Below the pieces are notes generated by a model. That model had not been told where the DNA came from. It saw nothing but the letters and a program-made list of their open reading frames with translations, and ran no database searches. A stretch of DNA of 29,080 nt, taken from positions 1 to 29,080 of the IMG/VR virus record IMGVR_UViG_3300025789_000113, one strand, 5' to 3'. This DNA is from a virus. How positions within the stretch are numbered: position 1 is the stretch's first letter; every line of letters begins with the position of its first letter. This document shows positions 21,068 to 29,080 of the stretch, piece after piece. The translations under genes were made by a program, and so were the position numbers.

Positions 21068-24000
21068 ATGCCATTTGATATCAACGGCGCAAGAAAAGCC
21101 GGTTATTCTGATGAGCAGATTTCTGAATTTCTCTCGTCGAACAACCCTAGCTTTGATGTGTCTGGAGCGCAAAAGGCTGGGTACACGCTGGATGATATAG
21201 CTGGAACTTTGGCACAACCAAAACAACAGCAAGATACGCAACTTCCCACGCCAGAGCAGACAGGTAAGGTTATTAATCTTCCTCCCATTCCAGAAATCAC
21301 CCAAGCAAAGCCAATGGGTTTTATGGAACAAGCAGGAAGATTCATGTCTCCATTGCTTGGCCCTACGGAAGCGCAAAAAATTGAAGAAGCTGTTCCTTTT
21401 GGTAAAACCGCAACAGGAGAAACCAAGTATGAATACAAGCCATTAGCAAGTCGATTAGAGCAGGAGCAGGGGATTTTTACACCTTTTATTACCACTCCAC
21501 AACTTCAGTCAACTCCAACAGATACAACCGCTGAAGCAATAGGAAAGGGAGCTTTCAATGTGGGAGCAGGGGTGTTGGGATCTTTTATGAGTCCTGGTGG
21601 CGTGCTTCTTGGCGGGGTTCCAAAAGAATTAGAAAGTGCCGCTGAAGGAGTAAAGCAAATTGGCAGGGGGGCGGCTGGATTGTTTGCTGGTCAAATGCTT
21701 GGAGCAATTCCTGGCCAAGTGCAGGAAGCAATTAATCCTAATTTGCCATTGCAGGAGAGAATTCAAGGAGGATTGGGTGCTGTTGTTGGATTGGGATTTG
21801 GAGGTCTTGCCGCCAAACACGCAATAATGGGAGAAAAACGTCCATCGCCCGAAAATATACCCGGCCCCGCTCCAGAGGTTGCTCCATCTACCGTCCCTGG
21901 CGTTGACTCAAAAGAAGCGGCAATTATTTCCAAAGCGGATGATTTGCATGAGGTTCCCTCGCCCCCCAGTGAGGTTACCGGCCCTACGATTAATATCCCT
22001 GCCGCAACTTCAGAGGAATTAAACCGCGCAAAGATTTCCGATCTTGTTGCCCAACAACTGGAGCATGAGGAAGGATCGCCAGAGCATACTGCCATTCAGC
22101 AACAGATTGATGCTTTACAGAAACCCGCTGAAAAAACTCAATTTCCTGATCTAAATGAATGGACTGAAAATCAGAAGCAATATTTACAGCAATTAGAACA
22201 ACAGAAACCCGCTGAAGAAATTTCTAATGCTCCTGAAAATGATCTAGATAAACAGCTTCAAGATCTTACTGATGAACAAAATAGGCTTGTCATAGATGAA
22301 CTACCAAAATATCCGGAAGGAAGCATTGGAAGGAGACAAGTTCAAGACAGAATTGATGCAATACGCTTACAGCAAGTTGATCTTAATAAACAAAGGGAAC
22401 TTGTAATTTCAGAGGAAACCAAACCCGCTGAAGCCCCTGCTGAAGCAAAACCTAAAGAAGAAAATGCCGTTCAAGTCGAAAAAACAGGAGAAGTGGGCGT
22501 TCGCAACGCACCAACCGTGGGCGAAGGAGTGGGCGCAGAAAACAAACCAGAAGTCCCTGCCACAGAAGGTGAAGAAAAGCCCAAAGAAGAAGTAGCTCCA
22601 ATAACAGAAAACAGCAGAACTACAAATCGTGATTATAGTGGCTACCCAAAAGGAACCCAAGTAGAAATTGTTTCAAGAAGCAAAGATCCTTTATCTACGG
22701 ATGTAAAAATAAAGTATCCCGATGGCAAAATTGATTCTTTTCCAGAGGCGTGGCTTAAAAAACCAAAGACATCTGCAACAAAGCCAAAAGAAACCCTTCC
22801 AAGTCTTGTTAAAACAAGGGGAAGAGATGCAGTAAATGATCTTCTTAATGAGTGGAACGAAGCTGAATTAAGTCCAGATGGTAAATACATTTTAGGTGTT
22901 GTTGATCCAAGATCATCAATGAAGCCAGAGCGCATTCCTGTAAGGGAGTTCCTTGATTGGTTGCAAGATAAGGAATCAACATCAAAAGTAGAAGTAGGGC
23001 CAGAAGCCGACGCTACTACCCCAACTATTGAGACTACTGGCGAAGGACAGTTATTCCGAGAGGATGCTCTTCCATTTAATCTTGCTGGAGAAGAGTTGCC
23101 GCCAGAACCTGAAAAGCCAACTGTAGGCACAGAGGAAGAGCAACAGCTTCCTATGGGCGAAACTCCAAAGCCAACGGAGCCAGAGAAGCCATCAAACCCA
23201 TACAAGGATCTTCTTAATAAAGTAGTAACCAGCATCAAGACTCATTCAGAATTTGCAAACGAAGCTGAAAAAGTAGCAAAGAAAACGCGCAATAAATTTC
23301 TCCAAGAATCGGTAGACAATTACCGGGACGCAATGGAAATCGGAGCGGACATGGAGTCAGAGTTCGAGAAGTTGCTTGCCGATGTTGAGCGTGAAGCCAA
23401 TTACCATGATCAAGGAATAAAACCATCAGAGCGAGGATTGCCAAAAAGCAGATATAGAAAACCCCAATACTTTGGAGGCAAAAATGGAGATGAAGTAATT
23501 CGATATCTTCAAGAGAACAAAATCCTTCCAAAGAAAGCATGGGAAAAGAAAATTCGTGAAAGCGGTAGGCAAGTTACCGGCGGGGAATATGATGATATGC
23601 CAGAGATCCCCCAAAAGCATTCCAAGACTCTTTATGGAACTAATGGGGAAGGCCAGGTAATTGATGATGCATTGACAGGATTACATAGTGCCGGCTTGGG
23701 ATTGAATATAGAAACTGTTCCAGAACTTTGGCAGTACATCAAAGATGCTTCCGATAGTGCATTAAAAGAAGAAAAGGAAACTACGGAACAATCCCGGATT
23801 GAAAAGAAAATTGAAACCGAAAGGGAGAAGATGCGGAAGTTGGCTCAAAAAGATCCAGAGAAATACGCTTCCGAAATGGATCAAGACTTGAGGGACTACT
23901 TCAATGCTCGCCGTGGAGATACAGGAGGATTCCTTGAATTTCCAGATTCAGTAAAAGAAGCGGCAACCAATTTCGGCAAAGCTATTTATAAGGCTGGAAT

Positions 24001-27000
24001 GACATTTCGTGATTGGTCACGCGAAATGATTTCTCGTCTTGGAAATGGAGTTCGTGATTTCCTGCGACAAATCTGGAATGCGTGGAGTTCAACAGGGAGA
24101 TCTGGAGGAATTGGTCGAATTCCTGGTGAAGATGAAGCGGCATTGCGCGCAAGAATTGAAAGGGAAAAGTACGGCCCCCCTTCTCCCCAAGAGGCATACG
24201 CAAATAAACTTTACGATGCTCTGACAAAAACTCATGGAAGTCCCGCTACGGAAGAGGAACTGTCTCGCGGACTGTCCAGCAAGTTCCCCGGCATTACATC
24301 CCGCGAGATTACGGATCTTTACAACAAAGCATCTGGAAAAGCGGAGGCAAGACCATCCGTTACTGCTCCAGAAACGGGCGGCGAGGGTCGCACGACCGGC
24401 CTTAAAAGGGCCACAGTTTCACAAGAAAGACTCGCCCGTGGGTTGGAGGAATTAAATCCAGAAGAAAGACCCGGAGCCGAGGAAGCCGTTGCTAATGCCG
24501 TTGAAAAAAACAAAGACACAACAGCTTCATCAAACCTTGTTGCAAATATTTTAGAAGGAGGCAAGCGAAACATCAGTCATGATGATGCCGCTTTATTGCT
24601 GGCAGAAAGAAATAGGGTTCTTGGAGAACAGGAAAAGTGGCAAAAGATTTATCTTGATGAAAAAACAAATGATGTTGAAAGGGCAAATGCTGAAAACAAA
24701 TTAAACGAAATAGAATCTCAACTTGATCGACTTGATAAGGCCCAAAAAATTGTTGGCACTCAATGGAGTGATATTGGTCGTTTATATCAACGATTGATTG
24801 CTGAAGATAATTCAATTCAAGCAATACAGACAAGGTGGAGAAAGGCCAAGGGGTCTTCTTTGTCTCCAGAAGAAAATATTCAGATTTCCGATCTTTCCAA
24901 AAGACTTACAGATTTGCAGAAAAAGTATGAGGAACTCCAAAATAAGATAAACGAAACAAAATCTGATGGCGTAAAGGAGACTTTGGAAAAGACCATAAAG
25001 GATTTGGAAGACAAGTTGGCTAAATCACAAAAGGAAAAGAAGCCAACATCTGAAAAACAACCAAAGGAAGGGCCAAAGTATAGCGACAAAATCATCAACA
25101 AGATTAGCTCTTTGGCTGAACAGGCTAGGGAAAGAAAAGCCAAAAGAAGAGCAGAAGGACGGTTTATGTCGGGATATGATCCCGCTGAATTTGCTGACGA
25201 TGTAATAATTGCATCTGAATATATTGCTCATGGAGTAAAAAATGCCGCCGATTTTGCAATAAAGATAAAAAATGAACTTGGCGATGTAACTAAAGAATAC
25301 ATTGATAAGCTATATAAAGCGGCAAATGAAAAAATAAAACAGTTGGATAAGTCCGAATCATCCGATGATGTGAGGGCCAGGGTAAAAGCTGAAGCAGTTG
25401 CCGGCGATGAATTGTCCCAAAAAAGCATTTATGATTTAGTGGTAGCGCATCTTCAAGAAGGATTACATGAAGAGAACGAGGTCATGAATGCCGTTCTTGA
25501 TGATGTAAAAGAAGCATATCCAGAAGCAACAATAAGGGATGTTCGCAGAGCATACACCAATTACGGTAAATATAAATTTCCAAGCAAAGACGAAATCCTT
25601 ACACGCGCCAGGGAATTGCGAACTCTTTCTAGGCTACAGGAAAGCATTGACCGATTAAATGAAGGATTGAGGCCGCTTAAAACAGGATTACAGCGCGATA
25701 AGGCAATTCAAGAAATTAGGGAAAAGCAAAAGCAGTTAAATGATTTACTGGCAAAAGCAAACGAACCTACTCGCGAACAGTTTCTTGCTTCAAGGTCTGA
25801 TGCTGCAAAAACTAGATTGCGAAATGCAATTGAAGATTTAGACAAGCAGTTGAGGACGGGAGAAAGACCCACTCCAAGGGAAAGAATTGAAGAAGACCCG
25901 GAGGTTGAGCAATTGCGTTCCGAAAAAGAGGCAATGCAGAGACTCCGAAATGAGATTGACAGGCAAGAGGCTCCAAAGGATTCGCCAGAGGAAAAGGAAA
26001 ATGAGCGTTTGCGTAAACTGTATGATAAGCAAATTGCCGATCTTGATGAAAAATTAAGAGGCATTGAAAAGCCAAAGCCAGAAAAGCCAACATTTGAGCA
26101 AAGCAGGGAAAATGAACAAAAGATGGCAGAGCGTGATGCAATGCGTGAAAAGCTCAAGGAGATTGAAAAAGAAGAAGCAGATCGAAAAAAACCATCCTCG
26201 GAACAAGCGGAAATTGATCGCATTCAAAAAGCAATTGATGATGTCAATGACCGCATTGCAAAAGGTGAAAAAATTGCACCTACTCCCAAAAAAGAACCTT
26301 TGACTGAATATGCAAGGAGACTGCGTGAAGATTTGGAAAAAGCGAGAAAGCAATACAAAAGAGTCACAGGCAAAGAACCAAAGACTCCAGAGCAACGCTA
26401 TAATGAAGCCAGACAAAAAGCCTGGAAGAAGAAAATTGATGAATTAAATGATAGAATAAAAAGAGGTGATTTCAAGGAAGCTCCAAAAAAACCAACCCCA
26501 AAATTAAATGAGGAGTCGAGAAAAGTATTCTCGGAACTTGAAAAAACAAAACAAGAGGCAAAAGAAGCTGAACAAAAGTTAGCTTTTGAAAACAGGACTC
26601 CTGTACAGAAATTGATAGATAGGGTTATTAAGGCTCCGTGGCATTTCCTAACCGCAATAAAGGTTTTGGGGCATGGAACGGTAGGAATGCTTACTCATGC
26701 TGGAGGTGTGCTGTGGAGGCCGACAAGGGCTTTGATATATTGGAAAAATTTCCTGCGCCAATTCCCTTTGTGGTTAAGTCCAAAGTATCATGAGAAGATT
26801 ATTTATGATTTGATTCACGACAAGGATTTCCAAAAATGGAAAGATGCCGGCGCAAGTATTGACCCAAGGGAAGAGTATACAGATTATGGAATGTATGCCA
26901 AATGGATGGGTAAATTTGCGGCTGGAGGCAAGCGTGGATTCGATGCTCTAAACCTTGTGCGACTTGAATTAAACAAAAAAGATTGGGAGAATGTTTCGGA

Positions 27001-27979
27001 TGATATAAAGGCCAATCCAGAACAAGCTGAAGAAACCAGAAAATATATTGCCGCATTAAACAATAAAGCAACTGGGGCATTGCCAAAGGGATATTCGGCT
27101 GGAAGACAAATAGCTAGAAACCCATTGATGGATTGGCTTTTCTTTGCCCCAAAATTATACGCAACCAGATTTTCGCGTGTTTTGTTTGATCCTGTTAGAA
27201 CTATCAAAACATTTGGTGATTGGTCAAATTCCACACCAGCAGAAAAATACATTGCTACCAAGAGATTGAAAAATGCCGGTGAGTTTGCGGCTACATACAT
27301 TGGGGCATTAATGATAAACCAGGCTATTTTGAGTGCTACCGGAAGCAAGCAACAGGTTAACTTTACCGATCCTTCAAAAACCGATTGGTTAAAAATGAAG
27401 ATTGGGAATAAAGTTGTGATGGCAGATGGTGGATTGCTTGATCCAATTAGGCTTATTGGTCGTATCGTGTATGGAGATTTGATTAAACCGAGAACGGAAA
27501 GGGAGGTTTACTTGAAGGGGAATCGTTACCAGCAAGCCATGAAAGACTTAACGGAGTATGTCAGAGGAAAAATGAACCCAACATTGGGCATAATTACTGA
27601 TGTATCTACTGGAACTGATTTTCAAGGAAGACCATTGCCTGGGCCGTTGGCAAGGGGAGAAAAGGCGAAATATGCCGATCAGCCTCAATACACATGGAAA
27701 GAATGGTTGCTGGAGCAGGGGCCGATTCCTTTGTCTGGAGCGACAAAAGATGTATATGAATCCATGAGAGAAAAAGGATTAAGTGATGTACAGGCTCAAG
27801 ACATATTAAAGGGCGCGGCTTTGACTGCCGTTGGAATGACCGGGGCACACGCACAAGAAGATTACTCCCTATTGCCAAAAACACCTCCAAAATTAAGAAA
27901 TAAAGGAGCATCATCAAATCCTTTTGGATCTACTGACAGTTCAACCAAGTCACAAAGGAACCCATTTGGAAGTTTTTAA
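21068..27979 (+). CDS. Giant polyvalent-type internal virion protein, 2303 aa
   Basis: The largest gene, about a quarter of the window. In order: two copies of an FDxxGAxKAGY repeat (residues 3-25 and 29-50); a Gly/Ala-rich hydrophobic region (about 155-255) that may insert in membranes; a long Glu/Pro/Lys-rich section; a helical module seen twice (about 961-1006 and 1374-1420, pattern G-x4-DF/W...LG...); a SKDEI...LKTGLQR module (about 1491-1545); four 67-residue repeats (1588-1856); a hydrophobic stretch (about 1860-1910); and a C-terminal region with FFAPKLYATRFSRVLF and TDWLKMKIGNKVVMADGG. The later modules resemble regions I know from large polyvalent proteins of phages and plasmids. No methylase, ADP-ribosyltransferase or lysozyme motif is seen. 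Most likely packaged and injected with DNA. Confidence 0.75.
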   Translation: MPFDINGARKAGYSDEQISEFLSSNNPSFDVSGAQKAGYTLDDIAGTLAQPKQQQDTQLPTPEQTGKVINLPPIPEITQAKPMGFMEQAGRFMSPLLGPTEAQKIEEAVPFGKTATGETKYEYKPLASRLEQEQGIFTPFITTPQLQSTPTDTTAEAIGKGAFNVGAGVLGSFMSPGGVLLGGVPKELESAAEGVKQIGRGAAGLFAGQMLGAIPGQVQEAINPNLPLQERIQGGLGAVVGLGFGGLAAKHAIMGEKRPSPENIPGPAPEVAPSTVPGVDSKEAAIISKADDLHEVPSPPSEVTGPTINIPAATSEELNRAKISDLVAQQLEHEEGSPEHTAIQQQIDALQKPAEKTQFPDLNEWTENQKQYLQQLEQQKPAEEISNAPENDLDKQLQDLTDEQNRLVIDELPKYPEGSIGRRQVQDRIDAIRLQQVDLNKQRELVISEETKPAEAPAEAKPKEENAVQVEKTGEVGVRNAPTVGEGVGAENKPEVPATEGEEKPKEEVAPITENSRTTNRDYSGYPKGTQVEIVSRSKDPLSTDVKIKYPDGKIDSFPEAWLKKPKTSATKPKETLPSLVKTRGRDAVNDLLNEWNEAELSPDGKYILGVVDPRSSMKPERIPVREFLDWLQDKESTSKVEVGPEADATTPTIETTGEGQLFREDALPFNLAGEELPPEPEKPTVGTEEEQQLPMGETPKPTEPEKPSNPYKDLLNKVVTSIKTHSEFANEAEKVAKKTRNKFLQESVDNYRDAMEIGADMESEFEKLLADVEREANYHDQGIKPSERGLPKSRYRKPQYFGGKNGDEVIRYLQENKILPKKAWEKKIRESGRQVTGGEYDDMPEIPQKHSKTLYGTNGEGQVIDDALTGLHSAGLGLNIETVPELWQYIKDASDSALKEEKETTEQSRIEKKIETEREKMRKLAQKDPEKYASEMDQDLRDYFNARRGDTGGFLEFPDSVKEAATNFGKAIYKAGMTFRDWSREMISRLGNGVRDFLRQIWNAWSSTGRSGGIGRIPGEDEAALRARIEREKYGPPSPQEAYANKLYDALTKTHGSPATEEELSRGLSSKFPGITSREITDLYNKASGKAEARPSVTAPETGGEGRTTGLKRATVSQERLARGLEELNPEERPGAEEAVANAVEKNKDTTASSNLVANILEGGKRNISHDDAALLLAERNRVLGEQEKWQKIYLDEKTNDVERANAENKLNEIESQLDRLDKAQKIVGTQWSDIGRLYQRLIAEDNSIQAIQTRWRKAKGSSLSPEENIQISDLSKRLTDLQKKYEELQNKINETKSDGVKETLEKTIKDLEDKLAKSQKEKKPTSEKQPKEGPKYSDKIINKISSLAEQARERKAKRRAEGRFMSGYDPAEFADDVIIASEYIAHGVKNAADFAIKIKNELGDVTKEYIDKLYKAANEKIKQLDKSESSDDVRARVKAEAVAGDELSQKSIYDLVVAHLQEGLHEENEVMNAVLDDVKEAYPEATIRDVRRAYTNYGKYKFPSKDEILTRARELRTLSRLQESIDRLNEGLRPLKTGLQRDKAIQEIREKQKQLNDLLAKANEPTREQFLASRSDAAKTRLRNAIEDLDKQLRTGERPTPRERIEEDPEVEQLRSEKEAMQRLRNEIDRQEAPKDSPEEKENERLRKLYDKQIADLDEKLRGIEKPKPEKPTFEQSRENEQKMAERDAMREKLKEIEKEEADRKKPSSEQAEIDRIQKAIDDVNDRIAKGEKIAPTPKKEPLTEYARRLREDLEKARKQYKRVTGKEPKTPEQRYNEARQKAWKKKIDELNDRIKRGDFKEAPKKPTPKLNEESRKVFSELEKTKQEAKEAEQKLAFENRTPVQKLIDRVIKAPWHFLTAIKVLGHGTVGMLTHAGGVLWRPTRALIYWKNFLRQFPLWLSPKYHEKIIYDLIHDKDFQKWKDAGASIDPREEYTDYGMYAKWMGKFAAGGKRGFDALNLVRLELNKKDWENVSDDIKANPEQAEETRKYIAALNNKATGALPKGYSAGRQIARNPLMDWLFFAPKLYATRFSRVLFDPVRTIKTFGDWSNSTPAEKYIATKRLKNAGEFAATYIGALMINQAILSATGSKQQVNFTDPSKTDWLKMKIGNKVVMADGGLLDPIRLIGRIVYGDLIKPRTEREVYLKGNRYQQAMKDLTEYVRGKMNPTLGIITDVSTGTDFQGRPLPGPLARGEKAKYADQPQYTWKEWLLEQGPIPLSGATKDVYESMREKGLSDVQAQDILKGAALTAVGMTGAHAQEDYSLLPKTPPKLRNKGASSNPFGSTDSSTKSQRNPFGSF
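25829..26633 (+). repeat. Four tandem 67-residue repeats in giant protein
   Basis: The anchors IEDLDKQLRTGERP (residue 1588), IADLDEKLRGIEKP (1656), IDDVNDRIAKGEKI (1723) and IDELNDRIKRGDFK (1790) are spaced 68, 67 and 67 residues. Each is followed by a Pro-rich linker and a second charged helix. The units would form helical hairpins. DNA identity between units is low, so the array is old. Confidence 0.75.
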
Positions 27980-28032
27980 CTCTTGCCTTACTTGCCGGTT
28001 TCCGAAAGGATTGCCGCTTAACCAACCACGCC

Positions 28033-28341
28033 ATGAGCAAAAAATACATCCTGCCTCCTTCCCTTAAATATCCCTTTGAGCAGTCAGAGTTCCCCGGTGA
28101 TCTGAATCTACGAGAGATTCGTGAACAGGGAGAGAAGAACAAGTTGCCAGAGGTTAGCTTTTATCAAGCTATCGTTATCTCCCTTCTGGAGCAGAGGAAC
28201 TACTTTGTTGTCGAAACCCTCCGCTATGCCAAGCAGTATGGTCAACTTCCTCCGCAACAGGAGGAGACTCCAGAACCAGAAGAGAAGAAGGACTTCCCTA
28301 CGCTGACGCTAATCCACCGTTTCCATAAGAAGTACGAGTAA
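28033..28341 (+). CDS. Small hypothetical protein, charged
   Basis: A 102-residue soluble protein. The middle (about 25-70) is helical, followed by a Pro/Glu/Lys-rich linker (QQEETPEPEEKK) and a short basic end. It starts after a TTAACCAACCACGCC leader without a Shine-Dalgarno site and ends 3 bases before the glycosyltransferase GTG. It does not resemble the virion proteins upstream. Function unknown. Confidence 0.65.
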   Translation: MSKKYILPPSLKYPFEQSEFPGDLNLREIREQGEKNKLPEVSFYQAIVISLLEQRNYFVVETLRYAKQYGQLPPQQEETPEPEEKKDFPTLTLIHRFHKKYE

Positions 28342-28344
28342 GTC

Positions 28345-29080
28345 GTGGCTACATATCTCAACCTCGGAAGGTACGGAGATGTATGCTCATTCCTTCCTGT
28401 TCTCCAAAATGAGTACAACGAGACAGGCACAAAGCCTAGTCTGATCATATCCAAGGACTACGCTGACATTCTGGATGGAGTCAGCTATGTGGAACCAATT
28501 GTCTACGATGGCCCTTTTGAAGACATTGCTGGAGCATTGGATTATGCCAAGACGCTAGGGCATACAGTAACCACAACCCAAGTTGTCGGGATTACGGATG
28601 TTGTGGTAAGCCAAGTCTATGGGAACCATCATGGCCCTGCCATTATCTGTGACTCTTTCCAACAAGATGCTTGGAGGTTGGCTAACAAGCTGGATCTATG
28701 GCCCCGCCAATTGCCTTTGGTATTCGATAGACGGGACAAGAAAAGGGAAAAGAGACTGTACAGGGGCATTCCAAAGACAAAGCCTTGGATCGTTGTTTCC
28801 TCCGGGGGAAACTCCTCACCATTTCCATACAATGATTTGCTATGGGAGATCCTAAAGAACTGCCTTCCAGAGTTCCACATCATTGACCTAGCTGAAATCA
28901 AAGCTGAAAAGTTCTATGATATTTTAGGTATCATGGATCACCCCAACACGGCGCATCTCATCCTCACCGATAGCGGCCCTATACACCTCGCATACGCCAC
29001 TACAAAGCCTGTTCATGCAATCGTGACAGATAGACCATCTCTGTGGCATGGGACGGCTTGGAGACCATTCTACGCTTCCT
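28345..29080 (+). CDS. GT9/heptosyltransferase-like glycosyltransferase, 3' cut
   Basis: An open frame of 245 codons running off the window. The start is GTG at 28345: an in-frame stop lies 6 bases upstream and the next Met is about 195 codons in, so no other start is reasonable. The N-terminus YLNLGRYGDVCSFLPVL matches the nucleotide-sugar transferase opening (Gly-x-x-Gly-Asp, then a Leu-Pro helix) of the ADP-heptose LPS heptosyltransferase family. WIVVSSGGNSSPFPY begins the second domain, and LILTDSGPIHLAYATTKPV is the family's sugar-nucleotide binding segment. A GT-B enzyme in a virion gene block probably modifies phage or host surface sugars. Not expected among strict structural genes, so it may open another module. 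Confidence 0.75.
   Translation, partial: MATYLNLGRYGDVCSFLPVLQNEYNETGTKPSLIISKDYADILDGVSYVEPIVYDGPFEDIAGALDYAKTLGHTVTTTQVVGITDVVVSQVYGNHHGPAIICDSFQQDAWRLANKLDLWPRQLPLVFDRRDKKREKRLYRGIPKTKPWIVVSSGGNSSPFPYNDLLWEILKNCLPEFHIIDLAEIKAEKFYDILGIMDHPNTAHLILTDSGPIHLAYATTKPVHAIVTDRPSLWHGTAWRPFYAS

Noticed and set aside
1-29080. CRISPR array, insertion sequence, integrase, tRNA or attachment site
   Set aside because: I found no regular short repeats with spacers, no transposase or integrase motifs and no convincing tRNA. The only mobile gene seen is the GIY-YIG endonuclease.

Overview
The window is a late (virion plus lysis) gene block of a tailed double-stranded DNA phage. Every supported gene lies on the + strand, packed with gaps of a few bases or with start/stop overlaps. 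The order is portal, scaffold, major capsid, small head proteins, adhesin, lysis genes, fibre-like genes, tail proteins, ejection-type proteins and a 2303-residue protein. There is no tape measure, tail tube or sheath, and the presence of ejection-like proteins points to a short-tailed (podovirus-like) phage. A GH108-type endolysin next to a small lipoprotein and several membrane proteins suggests a Gram-negative host. Almost no gene has a Shine-Dalgarno site; leaders are rich in A and AAC. That fits a host group with weak SD use (Bacteroidota or Verrucomicrobiota are examples), but I cannot name the host.

Layout. 1-5646: portal (cut by the window edge), a small overlapping gene, a coiled-coil scaffold candidate, the longest non-coding gap (274 bp, with inverted repeats), and the major capsid candidate. 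5666-9204: small beta-rich proteins, a perfect hairpin, and a 603-residue internally duplicated beta-solenoid adhesin in AT-rich DNA. 9208-10934: a lysis cassette of four membrane or lipoprotein genes and an endolysin, mostly joined by ATGA overlaps. 10934-16237: three related Cys-containing tail-fibre-like proteins, a large tail protein with an FN3 domain, and a short fibre. 16269-18930: three tiny genes (one of 55 codons), a GIY-YIG homing endonuclease, a structural-looking protein and a degenerate cupin. 18927-27979: two Gln/Ala/Gly-rich ejection-type proteins and the giant protein, which carries modules I recognise from phage large polyvalent proteins. 28033-29080: a small protein and a GTG-started glycosyltransferase of GT9/heptosyltransferase type that runs off the window.

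How the genes work together. Scaffold, capsid and portal build the head. The 733-residue protein, the fibre-like proteins and the adhesin build the tail and receptor contacts. The Gln-rich proteins and the giant protein are probably packaged in the head and injected with the DNA. The membrane proteins and endolysin release progeny. The most unusual signals are near-total absence of GCWGC and GGWCC in 29 kb (by-eye scans), a four-copy 67-residue repeat in the giant protein, internal duplication of the adhesin, and the structured gap before the capsid gene.
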